A DNA stretch of 64,000 bases. Origin: Annona cherimola. Its lineage: Eukaryota > Streptophyta > Magnoliopsida > Magnoliales > Annonaceae. A program made the translations under genes and the position numbers. Below the pieces are notes generated by a model, which worked only from the letters and a program-made list of their open reading frames with translations, searched no databases and was not told where the DNA came from. This document shows, one piece after another, positions 13,359 to 26,029 of the stretch (position 1 is its first letter; each line of letters begins with the position of its first letter). The stretch is taken from contig CM059973.1 in NCBI GenBank assembly GCA_030490835.1, positions 88,495,641-88,559,640 of the forward strand. The letters run 5' to 3'.

Positions 13359-16300
13359 ACCCTTCTACAATGAAAAACCCTGCAAGAACTCATGAACCCC
13401 TCCGCTCCTTGTTAGACTGTCTATGGTTTTCAAACCTGTCAGCCTACTAGTAGTTAAACACCAGGCCACATACCCTAAAACTAAATGATTCAAAAGGACT
13501 TCATTTGGACTTCCAAGTGAATCACGCAGATATGGAGTCAGAGAAGCCTCCCATACATGGTAGTCACATCATGCATAGTATGCACCAACAGTTGTATCAA
13601 TGATGTCAGGCTCTAGACAAGGAAGGATGATTTAGGCAAAGCAGCAGGAAGTTCGAAAGAAATTCCATGCAACCTACACATCTGGCCAGCAAAAATGTGG
13701 ACGTAACAGAGCTAGTTCACCAACCAGTGACAACTAAGCCAGGTTTTGTCATATACCCAGTGGAGCCTGCTAATGTACTGCTTCAATGGTATGTCATACA
13801 GTGGGTATGCCCAACTGATGAGACCATATACAGCAGTCAAAACAGTGGGAAGTTCAAAAGAAATTCCTACTTCCCAATTATCTGTACATTCAGCTAGACA
13901 ACTAGTAGATTAAACAGATCTAGGTCACCCACCATTGATATTTACACCAAGTCTTGTGGAGCCAGCCTAATGCAGATTCCCAATGCATTTTTTTTCAAGG
14001 TTTTTGAAGAGAAAAGTATCGTTTTCAGTTGGAGGAGAATTTTACTGACCCCTTGGAGGTTTTCTCATGAGTCCACCAATGACCAGTATTAAAAACCAAA
14101 ATATCAGCTCCTTTGCATGCTGGAGCCACATTATCCATCAAATCTAGTCTTAGAGTCTCATGCTCTCCCTCTTTACGTTTAGTGGAAGATGGCATTACGA
14201 GAAAGGGAGATTGAACAAAGTCAATGGAACAATCATAATCCTGCAACACATCCCGAAATATCAAAATGATGAACTAAGAAGAAGAAAACCACCGAAGAGC
14301 TGGACTACCAATGTCTATGACTTGTGAAAAGTCATCATCAGGAGTCTAGAATCGCAATGTCATTAGGCCATTCATGTGGGACATTGTTGCCGAAAAATTG
14401 CACATTGGGGTTGTCCAGTCATTCCAATTATCTGAAAATGGATTGCTAGAAGGAAGATGATGAGAGCGATTCAGCAAGAGAATGATTTGATGGTAGCCCA
14501 AAGTGCCAAACTGGACTAAAATATGATGCACATTGCTTCTAAGATCCTGCTTGGGTTTCCATTGACACCATAGGTATGAAAGAAGCACTACATTAGCAAG
14601 CAGTAGGGATGACAGAAGAATACACGTAGAAAACAGTTCATCCTAAATGTACTTTAATTTATTTTACATATTATTATCAGAAGAACGAACTAACTTGCCT
14701 CATATCTGAAACTGAAATAGCCTTTTGTTTTGAATTCGTGCCTACCAGAGGCCTCATGAACTCTTTTCTTGTTTAAAACACTATGGCGAAGAATACAGAC
14801 CAATGACTCCCACATATTTCTATTCAATGAATCACCAACAAAAAGAAGCCTTTTGCCTCTCAGCCTCTCCAGAAAATCTGTTGCATTCATGCTGCAAAGA
14901 GATGATAAAATCAGTAGGATTTAAATGGACTAGGTCAACTACTCATGAGAGCAACACATCAAAGGATAAAGGATAAATCTGTGTTCATACAATAATTAAC
15001 TTTTAAAAGATGTTCAGAGACACATCTAATCAACTCCAAACGTGTGTCTCACCCAGTAATTCTTCGCAAGGCCTATAATAATTAGTTGCAAACACATCCA
15101 GTGGTTGGATCATCATACCCACGTAAATTCCAGAACATGCAGAATCAAAAGAATATACCCGCCACATTATCAGTGAGACATGGCTCATTTGCAGTCAAGA
15201 CTTGAGAGTGTGTATCCGACTTGATATGGACTGCTCAAAATTTGATCAGCATTATAAATCACAATGGACTCACGCCAACTTTGACTATTATTCTACATCT
15301 AAATAGACTATATTAGTTTAGTTCCATTGAGCATCAAATACATCATAAGCAGCACCACTTGGGAGTCTTGGGACTGGATGAATCCAATTAAAATCTACTC
15401 TTCCTCACTATCATCCCAGGGTTCCACTGCTTTTCAAAGAGTCCAAATATTTAAAATTACTATTTTTTTTTTGAAGAAACTCAGGTATAGCTTTTCCACC
15501 ATTTCAATCATCCTGACAACATGCACATGCATTGTGTATTCAATGGCATTTTCTTTCTCGCAAAAACATTTCCAATGCATCTTACATTCAAAATATTTCT
15601 ACTCATTTTGTTAAGTGTTCTCCAGCAAATCTGTCAGTCTTCGCAAAATAACTAAACCGAAAGTGGCAAAAACATTCCCATTATTTCATAACTAAATTCA
15701 TGCGTCCCTCGCTCTTCCAAAGGCACAAATTCCAATAATAATGAATTAATTTCCTCAATCTAAAAAAATTCAAGCACCGGCACAAGTGTTTATCAAGAAC
15801 CTTGATGCTTATGACCCGCAATCAAAATCTTTGAGACAAAAGACCTCTCACCTTGGGATGCTGCAGTCATTGGGCTGCCACCTCCATTTCAGAAAATCAT
15901 CATCTGGCCGCCCATTTGTACGGCAATCAAAATCCCGGTCAATGTGAGGGCATGAACCAGCGGGATACAGAGGTTTTCCTTCGTCCCGCACCCATCTTCC
16001 ATTGAAAATGTCACACTTCCTTGGAATACCTCTGCCTACTTGTGGAGGAGGGAACACATTAGCAAACTCAGATCCATTTTCCTTAGCTTCCTTGGATAGA
16101 TTTTCTTCAAGCGTTTTATTCCTTTTATCAGATTGAAACACATTATCCTTAGAAATGCTTGGATTTTTCTTGGTTTCAGGAGGTGATTTTCCTTCATGAG
16201 TCGTATCGTTCATCATTTGTACTCCAGTCAATGGATTTCCTTTCATCAAGTTGCTAGAGAAATTTCCTTCACGAGTCACCTCTCCTTCTCCAGCGGCCAA

Positions 16301-16873
16301 AGAGCTTCCACCTTTAGAAGCTTCCATCGGCCTTTCTTCCTTGTCCACAGAACTTCCTTTCCCAGAATTCCGGGAGACATTCCCCTCAGGAATATTATCT
16401 CTTAGCAGATCCCAACTAATTGAAAAGTTCGCATCTTTAACCGTTTCCGAAATATTCCCAAGTCCGGTTTTCTCCATTTCCTGTTCTTTTCCATCAAGAA
16501 AGCTTCCTCTGTCAAGATTCCTCGAGGAACTCCCTTCTTGCGTTCCATCTCCGACACTAGAACTCAAAACTCCTGCATTTCTATCCTCAGTAGCCAAGTT
16601 TCCGGTGTGGTTTCTTTCTATCACCCTCTCTTCTCTTACCGATACCGACTCTGGAGGAGAACTTGCAGAAACTGCAGCATCGGACTGTGGAAAAAACCAG
16701 GAGAAGGAAGCATAGCTACCACCGCCATCGTTCAAGGAGGAGTTTTGGAATGGATTATTGATCAACACAAGTGAAAAAAGAAGCAGAGATACTACCAGAC
16801 CAATGCCAAAACCAGAAACGACCTTACTGTTTGGTGAAAACTGCTCAGAGATTGCAGTCTTCCTCAAATCCAT
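11251..16873 (-). CDS. trichome birefringence-like (TBL) protein, TBR/TBL2 type
   Basis: Exons on the minus strand: 15852-16873, 14699-14891, 14050-14240, 12982-13140 and 11251-11557. Phases agree at every junction and give 623 residues. The order is a short cytoplasmic tail, one hydrophobic anchor (about residues 19-39), a long Ser/Asn/Glu-rich variable region, then the TBL domain from about Cys287. The GDS motif is at 360-362 and the DCSH (DxxH) motif at 598-601. Family members are Golgi type II proteins. Several O-acetylate xylan or other wall glycans, and TBR itself affects cellulose and pectin. The long variable region points to the TBR/TBL1/TBL2 branch; the substrate is not known. Intron 2 (14241-14698) has a GC donor. 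An in-frame ATG at 17110 would add 79 residues. The ATG at 16873 was chosen because MDLRK directly before the anchor fits relatives. Confidence 0.93.
13313..13355. repeat. (AT)n microsatellite in TBL intron 3
   Basis: An uninterrupted AT dinucleotide run of about 21 units lies within the intron between exons 3 and 4 of the TBL gene. It is likely length-polymorphic. Confidence 0.9.
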
Positions 16874-17181
16874 GGCTAAAAATCCCCCGCAAAAAATTAC
16901 CCAGAAATGATTTCCGAGCCAAGAAGACGATGCATGGATTTTTTGAAGAGGAAAGTGCAGTTTTCCGGAGTTCCCAATGCCACCAGAAAGTATGGGAGAT
17001 CGAGAAAGGAAGCAGTTGTATGTCGATAGCGCGGGCAAAAAAAACAGCGGGATTGCGGTGAAAGCAGAGGCGAATAAGATAGTGGTGCTCTCGCGACTGC
17101 GAATGATCATACGACCTAAGCAAATGCAGCACCTGTTTTCAACAGATCTACACCGTCCATCATCTAAAAAGATGTTTCATG

Positions 17182-17191
17182 ACTATATATT
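17182..17191 (-). promoter_or_regulatory. possible TATA box of the TBL gene
   Basis: The minus strand reads AAATATATAG here, about 75 bases before the upstream in-frame ATG (17110) and about 310 before the preferred ATG (16873). If real, transcription would start near 17,155. The mRNA would then include both ATGs. This is only a motif match. Confidence 0.3.
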
Positions 17192-17204
17192 TAAGTACAG
17201 GCAG

Positions 17205-18279
17205 TGATTTTTTTCAAAAAAAAAAGTACAGGCAGTGATTCAATGTATACATCTGTATTAACCTAATACAAAGGATACACAGGGGTATTTTTGAACTTTT
17301 TTATTTTTTCATTTTTTAGTGGGCCACACGTTATTTTTATATATGCCAAATTTTTAATAAATTTTTTATAAGTTAAAAAATGTTACAATTTTCACCTATT
17401 TAATGTTAAATGAGGTGAAAATTATTGATTTTTGAAATTATAAAATATATATTTAAAATGATAAAATTAGCTGTATGAATTAAATACATATTATTACATG
17501 TAAAATTTTAAAAAACACTCCAAAGGCGTATGCATGGGAGCAACTATGCATTCTGCCCAAAAAAGTTTTTATTTTTAAATTTTAAATTTTCTTTTCATAA
17601 CTAGAATATATATAATTTATATAACAAGTTTTTAGCATTTTCTATATATATATATTATTTATAATTTTAAATGCAAGGATATTTTAGTTATTTATAATTT
17701 ATTAGAATATTATTGTATTTCAAATTAAAAAAATATATACACATTTTTAAAAGTGGTAAATTTTGTTACATAAATTAAATATACCTGTAATGAAAAGAAA
17801 AACAAAAAATAAAAATAAATATATTGAGCTTTATAATATCTTGAGGTCATAACACTATTTTCAATTATTCACTAATAATAATAATTCAACGTTGTTATAG
17901 CTTGTTGATGTATTGTAGTTATTGTTGAGTAACATCCATACGTGGAAAACTGTGGTTTTTCATGAAAAGCGTACTAGCAAACATTTTTCAAGGTATGATT
18001 TTTCCATTAAAATTTTTATTTTTTCAATATTATCTTTATTTTTCGATCATTTTTTCTTGTAACAATCTTATTTATTACAACTTTTCTTTGATTAATTACA
18101 TTATTTTTAAAATATTTTATTTTTCATTTCCTACACTCGGACACTTTTTTACCTTACCAAACGTCACTAGACTCTACGTGTGCCGAATTTAGTGAAGAAT
18201 CCAAAAGAAGTTTATTTGCTGAGTGATAGAAATGAATACGAATGGAATATTGAAATTACTTAACTGCTCTCCACATTAT
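17205..18279. other. intergenic with decayed foldback repeats
   Basis: Two AT-rich sections look like old foldback elements. One is about 17,335-17,560 (ending GCGTATGCATGGGAGCA, like the ATGCACC family). The other is about 17,570-17,815 (AAGGATATTTTAG centre, arms mirrored as in the 7.9-kb element). No gene was seen. Both are too worn for exact limits. Confidence 0.35.
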
Positions 18280-18569
18280 GGGTGCGTTTGGTTGGAGGTA
18301 AAACTTTTGATGAAAAATTTTAGAGGTAGAAATTGTCAAATTGATAGAAAATGATGTGATATAATAGGGGTAATGATGAGGAGTAAAAAGAATAAAGTTA
18401 AAATAGATAGGTTAGTTGTATGAGTAGTTGTGTAGAAATGATTGAAAAGTAGGGTAGTTTGTATAGAAAAATGTGAAAAATAATTAAAAAATAGAGTAGT
18501 TATGAAGAGTGAAAAGTTTTGGGTTGAAAAGTTTTAATGGACAAGTTTTGGCCCCAAACAAACACACCC
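18280..18569 (+). mobile_element. MITE family A, copy 1
   Basis: The element starts GGGTGCGTTTGGTTGG and ends CAAACAAACACACCC, so the ends are inverted repeats. It is flanked on both sides by TAT (18277-18279 and 18570-18572), a 3-bp target duplication. The body (AAACTTTTGATGAAAA, GAAAATGATGTGATAT, GAAATGATTGAAAAGTAGGG) is shared with five other copies in the window. The 3-bp duplication suggests a PIF/Harbinger-type source; that is inference. It is non-coding and lies about 1.4 kb upstream of the TBL gene. Confidence 0.85.
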
Positions 18570-18572
18570 TAT

Positions 18573-20660
18573 TATTTGAAGGTTTTTATTGACGTGGCGT
18601 CCGTAATGGGATTCCAAAGCCTAATCGAGTCGTGCCTTTGTGGGAGACTCTTGACAACTAGCGAAATAGATCCGCTGTTATCATCCGGTATTTCATCCAA
18701 GCGTTTATCAAATTGAAAGTGCCGAGTATGAAGCGCTGTAGACGTCAGAGCATGAATACGAACAGGTTGAAATTCGTTTGATGGTGGGGAAAGTGGCGGC
18801 AGGCGTATTACATTCCCAGCGTAATTGCTCATTAACTTTTACTTGCCGCCGCTTCCCCTCATTAAGAGAACGTAACGTACAACCAACTGTACGTCTGTGA
18901 CAGCGAATGCAGTCATTGCTCCAATCTCGCCAACGTGCCCATAGACACAGCATATCAATGCCGTTAAAATGGTGAATCCGACATTGGGGGATGCGTTGGC
19001 ATCAAAAGACAATCCGATCCAAAGATTGGAAGGGTTCTAACTTCTACGGTGGCGGAACGGTTGCGTGGGCACAGCTATCTTTTAGCAAAATAGTAATCGT
19101 GGTAGGGCGCCTCTACGGCGCACGTACCCACGTACGCGAAGTTGCTGCGGTGGACCAATGTGGCAGTACACCTCCACCGCCAGACGCGCGCGTAGTGTCT
19201 TTTTCACTTTTTCACTTCCTTCCCTTTTCCACCAACCGAGAGTCCACCGACAACTTATTTGGCTGATCTACGGCTTTTGACTGTTAGGAAGCATACCATG
19301 GAATTGGAATCGGATTTGTACGAGGAGCGGTTGCTGTGGAAGATGAGTGACTGTACCTTTTTCGGATTCACGCGGAATACAGATGGGAGGCTTTTTAAAA
19401 TGGGGGAAGGGCAATGATTTGGATTTTGTCGGGTGGAAATACAGGAGTTATCATGTGGAATGTTTGCCGTACAGCGTTTTCTCGTTAGCCTCAGTAATCA
19501 TGTGGAATCACCTCAGGTGAAATGGAAGACATCCTTGGGATTAAAAGTAAGCTTTCAGTTGTTCCATGCCATAAGCTTTTAGTTGTTCCATGCCACATGT
19601 AGGGAAGGTATATATAATATATTATCTAAACAGGGCAATCGTATAAAAATGACTTATATTTTTAAATACTTTTTATAGTTTTAAGAACTTTTTTTATTTT
19701 GAAAAAATGTGTTGCCCCCACTTAGCTTCATGTGGCTTTGCCACTTATTTCCTTCTCTTTTTTTATTGATATATCCACATTCATCTCAAATATCTATTAT
19801 AATCAAGCTTTTAGGATATTCCTACAAATTTAAAGAGATCATCCGCTCCCATCTAGATATCTAGAAATAAACTCTACATAAAAACTTGAAGACAGCTCTA
19901 CCAAAGAACTGGATGACAAATTACCCCTGCACCATTCGAACCGTTGTCTACTACTTTGGGAAAAGTATATATATTTCCTCCTCTTTGCATGTTATATAAG
20001 CACATTGATATTTGGAGCTTTCGGAAACAGAACGTTGGATAAGACCAGATGATTTGGTGGAATCTGATCCATTCATTTTATTTGTGATAATTCATTTAAT
20101 AATAGTAATAATAGCGCTTTAAACTTTAAACCATTTTAGTAAATATTAAATAATCACCGTGAAGTATAGAGAAACAAGAATTTTAATGGATTCATATACG
20201 CAATAAAATTGGTTAAATGTTAGCAGACTATTAATTATTTTCTTAAAATAATGATCGTATTTGTAATTAAACATATTCATTACAAGCAGAAGATTACATT
20301 ATCTTTTAAACTGAGACATTGTGGAAATAGGGGGAAAAAAGTGAAGGAAGTTAAAATCTTTAAAATGTGAGGAAAGAGAGCATAACATGTTTCCAGAAGG
20401 GTATCATGCATGCATTATGCATTTTTATTATCTAAAATTTCAAGTTAGTTAAAGGAACAAAGTTATATTGAAAGCAAAAATTATCATGCAGGGCATTGGT
20501 CTTTGGTGCAAATACAAACAATGAAAGCCAAAACTCATATAATAGGCATCTCATAATTTCCTCATTCGCAAGTCAAGAAGCTGCCGCAGCCACTTCATCA
20601 TTTAGTTTCTGCGATCATGGAAATGGACGTGAGAAAAATAATTATAAGTCATTAATGAGC
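18573..20660. other. intergenic; 18.6-19.5 kb is less AT-rich but unrecognised
   Basis: Overlapping open frames on both strands at 18,572-19,266 have no recognisable domain and do not join into a gene model. This could be promoter-proximal unique DNA or a decayed gene piece. From 19.6 to 20.6 kb it is AT-rich and featureless. Its end is the 3' flank of the anthranilate phosphoribosyltransferase gene. Confidence 0.3.
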
Positions 20661-23600
20661 TCAATTCATCTGAGGTTGCAGATGGAAGGTGGACGTTTCA
20701 CTTACAGTGGAGAGGTCTGACCACAACCTAAGTGTCTTTAGAGCCTTCCCTGACTGATGTGTTTCACGGGCGAGGTCAACTCCTTCTGCAAGGCTACTCA
20801 CTTGCCCGCTAACTAAAAGAGCAGCTGCCGCATTTAGGATCTGGTTGTTTTAGCAACAAGAGCATTCAGATTTCAGAGGTGTAGACTGGACAGTGAAATA
20901 GAAATCAATGGATGAATAAAATAGCCATAGTCTACAAATTCCTTTCGAAGCAGCAAAGATGACAGAGCCAGCAAAAGAGGGAAACAATGAAATCTTCTCT
21001 GACATGGTTTCTACTATTGATTCTGCCACAGTTTCAAATAGCACAACGAGACCATGTCTTTGGAATCCTACCTAGGGGAAAACAAGTTTTTGAGGCAAAC
21101 AAATATGAATTAACTTTATGAGTTTTCCCTTTCCCGCACTGGCATGATCTGCAAGCACTACAACAAACACAAGATCTGGTTGGTGCCTCCCTTGGAAAAT
21201 TCACCCTTGATCCACAGCCCAAAAATACTAGGAAATATCAAAACCCAATCTGCCAAAAGATTAGTGGGAGAAAAAAGTGCAGAATCTGTTTCAGACCACG
21301 TCATCACTGTCATTATTTTTAGTGTTATCGTCACCGCTAATAAGATCCAGCTGTGCATTACATTCGTTTAATCTCATTGGTTTTCAAAGTCCCATCAACA
21401 GAAACATTTAGTCTGACTTACCTTTTCCAACTTGCGATTGAATGCTAACTTCTGGAAAAAAGAGCCTGATGAATAAAAATAGCAGTTCAACTAGCATCAC
21501 CTACAATGTGGACAAAGGCACTTACTAATGCATCTGCGATTGAGCCTCTCTCCCCAGACAGCACCTCCATAAGAACTCCTGCGTTAAAATCTGGGCCACC
21601 CCCTCTCAGATCTTCCACTGTGCAGCGTTGTATGCCAAAGTCCACTGCAAGGTATACTGGATGAATAACTTTTAAATAGGAAGTCTAGTATAAATAAGAT
21701 TAGCTGATTGGTATAACCATACAAGGTCATGTTTGGATAATCTAAATTGACAATCAGTAATTTAACTGAGTAGAAAAGGCCAAGCTGGCAAGTGATCTAT
21801 CCAACAAGAAGCACCTTCCGAATTCTTCAAAATCCAGCCACTTAAAACGTTGAAAAACATGGGACTGCAACTTTTGGTATTTTCATGAGGACTGGAGAAA
21901 CCCCTACCACACGTCTTCAAAAGTGAAGGGGTCCTGAATTTTTAAACAATTTGTCATTGCGTGTAAGATCAATTGATCTCCACAAGCCAATGGTTAGTCT
22001 TTGGAACAATTGTCATTATTGACCATCTTCACACTAAAATCTTTCATGAAAAATCTAAGATTTAACACAAAGATAATGATAAATGATGAGTACATGGATC
22101 AAAGGAGAACTCCTTAATGCCTTCTGGGGTCACATCAAGGACAAATCCAGGCCCTAGCAAAACCAGTAAATGTGATGAATCAGACAGGATTTAACAAATG
22201 CAACACTGAAATGAAAATGGAATGAAATAGTTCTGCTGTACGGCCATGGGAACCTCAAGATGAATACAGAACTTACCCAGTGGACTCATTTCATCCAAGC
22301 CCTCTGAATGAACTACCAATGCTCTCTTCATACCAAACCTCTGCAGAGCTTTAGCCATCTTGCTTACCTATCCAATAAATTACAATGCACAATGTAAACT
22401 GGCATAAAACATAGGAAGAAATTGACTAAATGATGACAGTTGATTAGTTGTTGATCACCTAAAGTTATTGCTATACATCCTTAGCATATTGAAAAACTTC
22501 TTGCATGAAAACATACTGAAGTTTAGTCCAAATTCAATCACTAAAATTCTTTGGAAGGATTAATCTGCACAACATTAAGGTTACATGTTGTCATATGTCA
22601 ATGCATGGAACCACGACATGACAATAGTTCTAGCTTCAGGCAGGTTCCAGTCTGGTATAACACAACCACGTAGAAAAAGTTGTAACCCTAGATCTGACTA
22701 CTGACTACACAAGTACTGGAAAACAGCATTAGTTCATAGTTGATAAAGCACCACCACCACCTAAAATGGATCCCGAAGAATATGAAATACCAACTAAAAC
22801 AATCTGAAAATGAAAACAATATCAAAATGTAACTGAATGTGGAACTGCATGACTCTAATTGTCTTAAACCATAACAACTGTTCTTTATTATCAAGCAGCT
22901 GACCTTTTCCTGGAGAGTACAAGGAAAGAAAATCTTTGAGAGTTGCACTGTATAAAAATATTTATTTATTATTGGTTTCACGGAAGCTGAAGAAGCAGGA
23001 AAGGTTGAGCTGCAAAAGCTAGTGAAAAAAAAAAGAATAAAGAAAAACATTCTTCCTTGAACTTGTAGAGGACTTCAATGAAACAGAGTTTTTCATGACC
23101 TTAAGGCAATGCTTGTAGTCTAAAGGTGCAGAAAGGAAGTTGAATTAATTATCCCTCTGTCGTGTGGAAATGCCTCTAAATTGAATGAGCTATCATTACA
23201 AAGTCAAACTCTTCCATGCCATATTTTGTAACCCTGCATCTCCTTGTTTAAAGACTAAAAATATGTTCTTTCATTTCAATAAAGGAATAAAATATTCACG
23301 AATTAGATATTAAATTTCCCTTTACATCATGAGAATCCATAATTGTGACCTCTTAAATTTCCAACTTTTGCACTTCTTGATCTCCACTCATAGAATTTTA
23401 CATGGTTGATCCTTAAGCAAACAATTTACAAACTTCATGCCGCTTACTGCCACATCGAAAGGAATCCATATATTAGGATAAAGGGTAGATCCCAGCATAT
23501 AAATTATAAAATATACAAAAACAAAGCTATTCTAGGAATCAATCATCATAAAAATACTCTCTCTGCATCCATATGTTTCTTCAAAGGAATCTCAAAATTC

Positions 23601-25980
23601 ACATTATTCATAATAAGCCACAAAATTTCCATAAAAAAAGCCACAAAACAACGTAACTTCAATCCTACAAAATAATCAGAAGAACTCACCAAATCCACAT
23701 TGTAGACACCAACAACGGCAAAAGGCACTCGTGCAGGGTTCAACATTGGACCCAAGATATTGAATACTGTCTTCACTTTAAGCTTTTTTCTCACAGGACC
23801 AACAATTTTCATTGCTGGATGATACTTGGGAGACATCATGAAACCAATGCCTGCTTCCTCAACACATTTCTTTACTCCCTAATTCCAAGATGGTAGCAAA
23901 ACAAGTGATCAACATGCAATTATGCCGAGTACCAATTACAGAACTGGAAAGAAAAAAGGAAGAAAAGGTCTGTTGTTGGGGTTCCTAATTTTCTATAAAT
24001 GATGGAAAGATGAAGGTGATTTCTCTGAAGGATAGTAATAATGTATTGACCTCTGCCTCTATCAACAATTCAGGACAAAGAAATCTCAATTTCTCATTAT
24101 TGAGGAATTTCGAAACAGAAATCAATCGAGGACAGACTCCTCCAGATCTCTTTTTCCGTTGCTTGCTTGTTTGTAAATAAACCACCACAGTCATTCAGAG
24201 CAGACTCCTATTCCTCTCAAGAATTCAAGAAATATCCAGATCCAGGTAGCCATTTTAAAATTAAGCTCCGATTTATGATTGGATCTCTTTTTTTCACCAC
24301 TTGAATTAACCTGTAAGGAGCCACACTGAATGTCTTTTAAAATGTTTTGTACGCTATTGGAAAGATAATAAATTCTACCAGTTTTCGCGAACATGCAGTT
24401 GCTCACTGAAAGATAGCCGTGTTTCAAAGACGATTGGTTTGTCCTCAGATTTCCGGATGATTAAGAACCAAATTGATTCCTATGTCACTCTTCAATCTAA
24501 TGGAAGCCAATAATGGTTAAATTATGAGAGTTGTGACTGAAGAAACAGCAATAAAAAAACTGCAGCAAGCAGTTTCATTCAAGGTTCAGATTATTCATAT
24601 AAATGCTGACCACATCAAACTTTGGTCAACCATTAGGTCTAGGATGGCCAATCAGTATTCCAAAAATCATCATCATCATAAGCTTTTTCCCAGCGAAGTA
24701 AGGTCAGACTACATGCAAGTAGAAAATCAGCATCACTATCATAACTAATTTCCCACCTAAGTGAAGTCAGTTGCATGCATTCAGCTACGCCATTCTTGAC
24801 AATCAATAATTAAGTTTTCGGTAATCTTTATTGTTTTCATATAAGTTTAATAATTTCATTGCATTCTATTGACACTTTTTGTCCACCAGGCGTTGCAAGA
24901 GATGCACATGGAGGTACAAATATAAGCATGTCAACATTCAGCCTGACAAAATTGCGTTCACTTTTCCTTGATTACTAGTGATATTACCATACTAACCTCA
25001 GGGTCCAAGTCAATTGCCACCCCAAGTGCCTCTAATACATCAGCACTACCACAGGCTGAAGAACTTGAACGGTTTCCTTGCTGCAAGGAATAAAGTGGAG
25101 TGCTTCATTACAGTCATCTTTAATCAATTAAAATAAGATTAATAGAGTTTCTAAGTCAAACCATGGCAATACCTTTGCAATTTTTGCACCAGATGCTGCG
25201 GCTAATATTGATGCCCCTGTGGAGATATTGACTGTATTTGCCCCATCACCGCCTGTTCCAACAATGTCAACGGCATCAGCCAGTCCCTCAACCTTCCTAC
25301 AGCACTTGATCATTGCCCTTGCCAATCCTACAATCTGCGAAAAAAGAGGTGAGTGACTAGACATTACAAAATGGAAATATATGAAAAGAGCTCTTGTCGC
25401 TCAACCAAGGCATCAAAATTAAAGAGTGTAATAAGGGAATGAAGACAGCCCCATCATTAAAAAAAAAAAAAAAAAAGAAAGAAAAAGAAAAGAAAAGAAA
25501 CAAAGAGAGATAAGAGGTGATGGAAGTAGCTATTCAGAACAGAAAAGAACATACTTCTTCAATTGTCTCTCCTTTTGCCCTCAAAAGAACAACAAAAGCA
25601 CTGATCATAGCTTCATTAGCTTCGGTTAGCAGAAAATCCAGACTGGCTTCGGTCTCTTCTTCCGTCAAGTCAACCCGATTAATTAGAGATTCAATTATCT
25701 ACAAATCTTCATTGGTTACTAAAAAAGCAAATATGAACATAAAAATAACATAATTAAAGCAAACAATAAACAAATTCCATACCCCCTTGAAATTTGCGGA
25801 TCCAGGACCCAAACTGGAATGCGAAGTTGACAAATCCCGTCTCAGTGTCGTGAACCTCTTCTGTTTCATGTGACGAACAGGTGCAGCAAACATATACTTT
25901 CGAAACTCCAATTGCCTCCCTAAAGGCCTGGACGTGACCGATGAGCAACTAGGAGCATGACAACCAAAGGCTGCCATCAT
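20661..25980 (-). CDS. TRP1: anthranilate phosphoribosyltransferase, chloroplast (PAT1/TRP1 type)
   Basis: It joins anthranilate to PRPP, giving phosphoribosylanthranilate, the second step of plastid tryptophan synthesis. Nine exons on minus: 25783-25980, 25555-25698, 25173-25334, 24997-25080, 23690-23878, 22277-22367, 22094-22153, 21526-21644 and 20661-20840. All phases agree, giving 408 residues. A basic, Ser-rich N-terminus of about 60 residues fits a transit peptide. Family motifs follow: GTGGD (140-144) and NIST (150-153) for PRPP, KQGNR from 168, and the metal-binding DE pair at 284-285. The length is close to the roughly 440 residues of Arabidopsis PAT1. ATG25980 (or the next codon, also ATG) is the first in-frame start. 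A stop codon lies in frame shortly upstream. The last exon reads through a possible GTAAGT to a TGA, adding 14 less conserved residues, so the extreme C-terminus is the least certain part. Confidence 0.95.
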
Positions 25981-26029
25981 ACATGTACCCAGTCCAGAAA
26001 TCTGCCTACCCAAGAACGAGATTACTTAA

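Noticed and set aside
16251..16715. 154-codon plus-strand frame
   Set aside because: It is the antisense shadow of TBL exon 1, whose Ser/Asn-rich codons leave the other strand open.
22688..23050. 120-codon minus-strand frame rich in Phe/Ser
   Set aside because: It lies in an intron of the anthranilate phosphoribosyltransferase gene and reflects a pyrimidine-rich strand.
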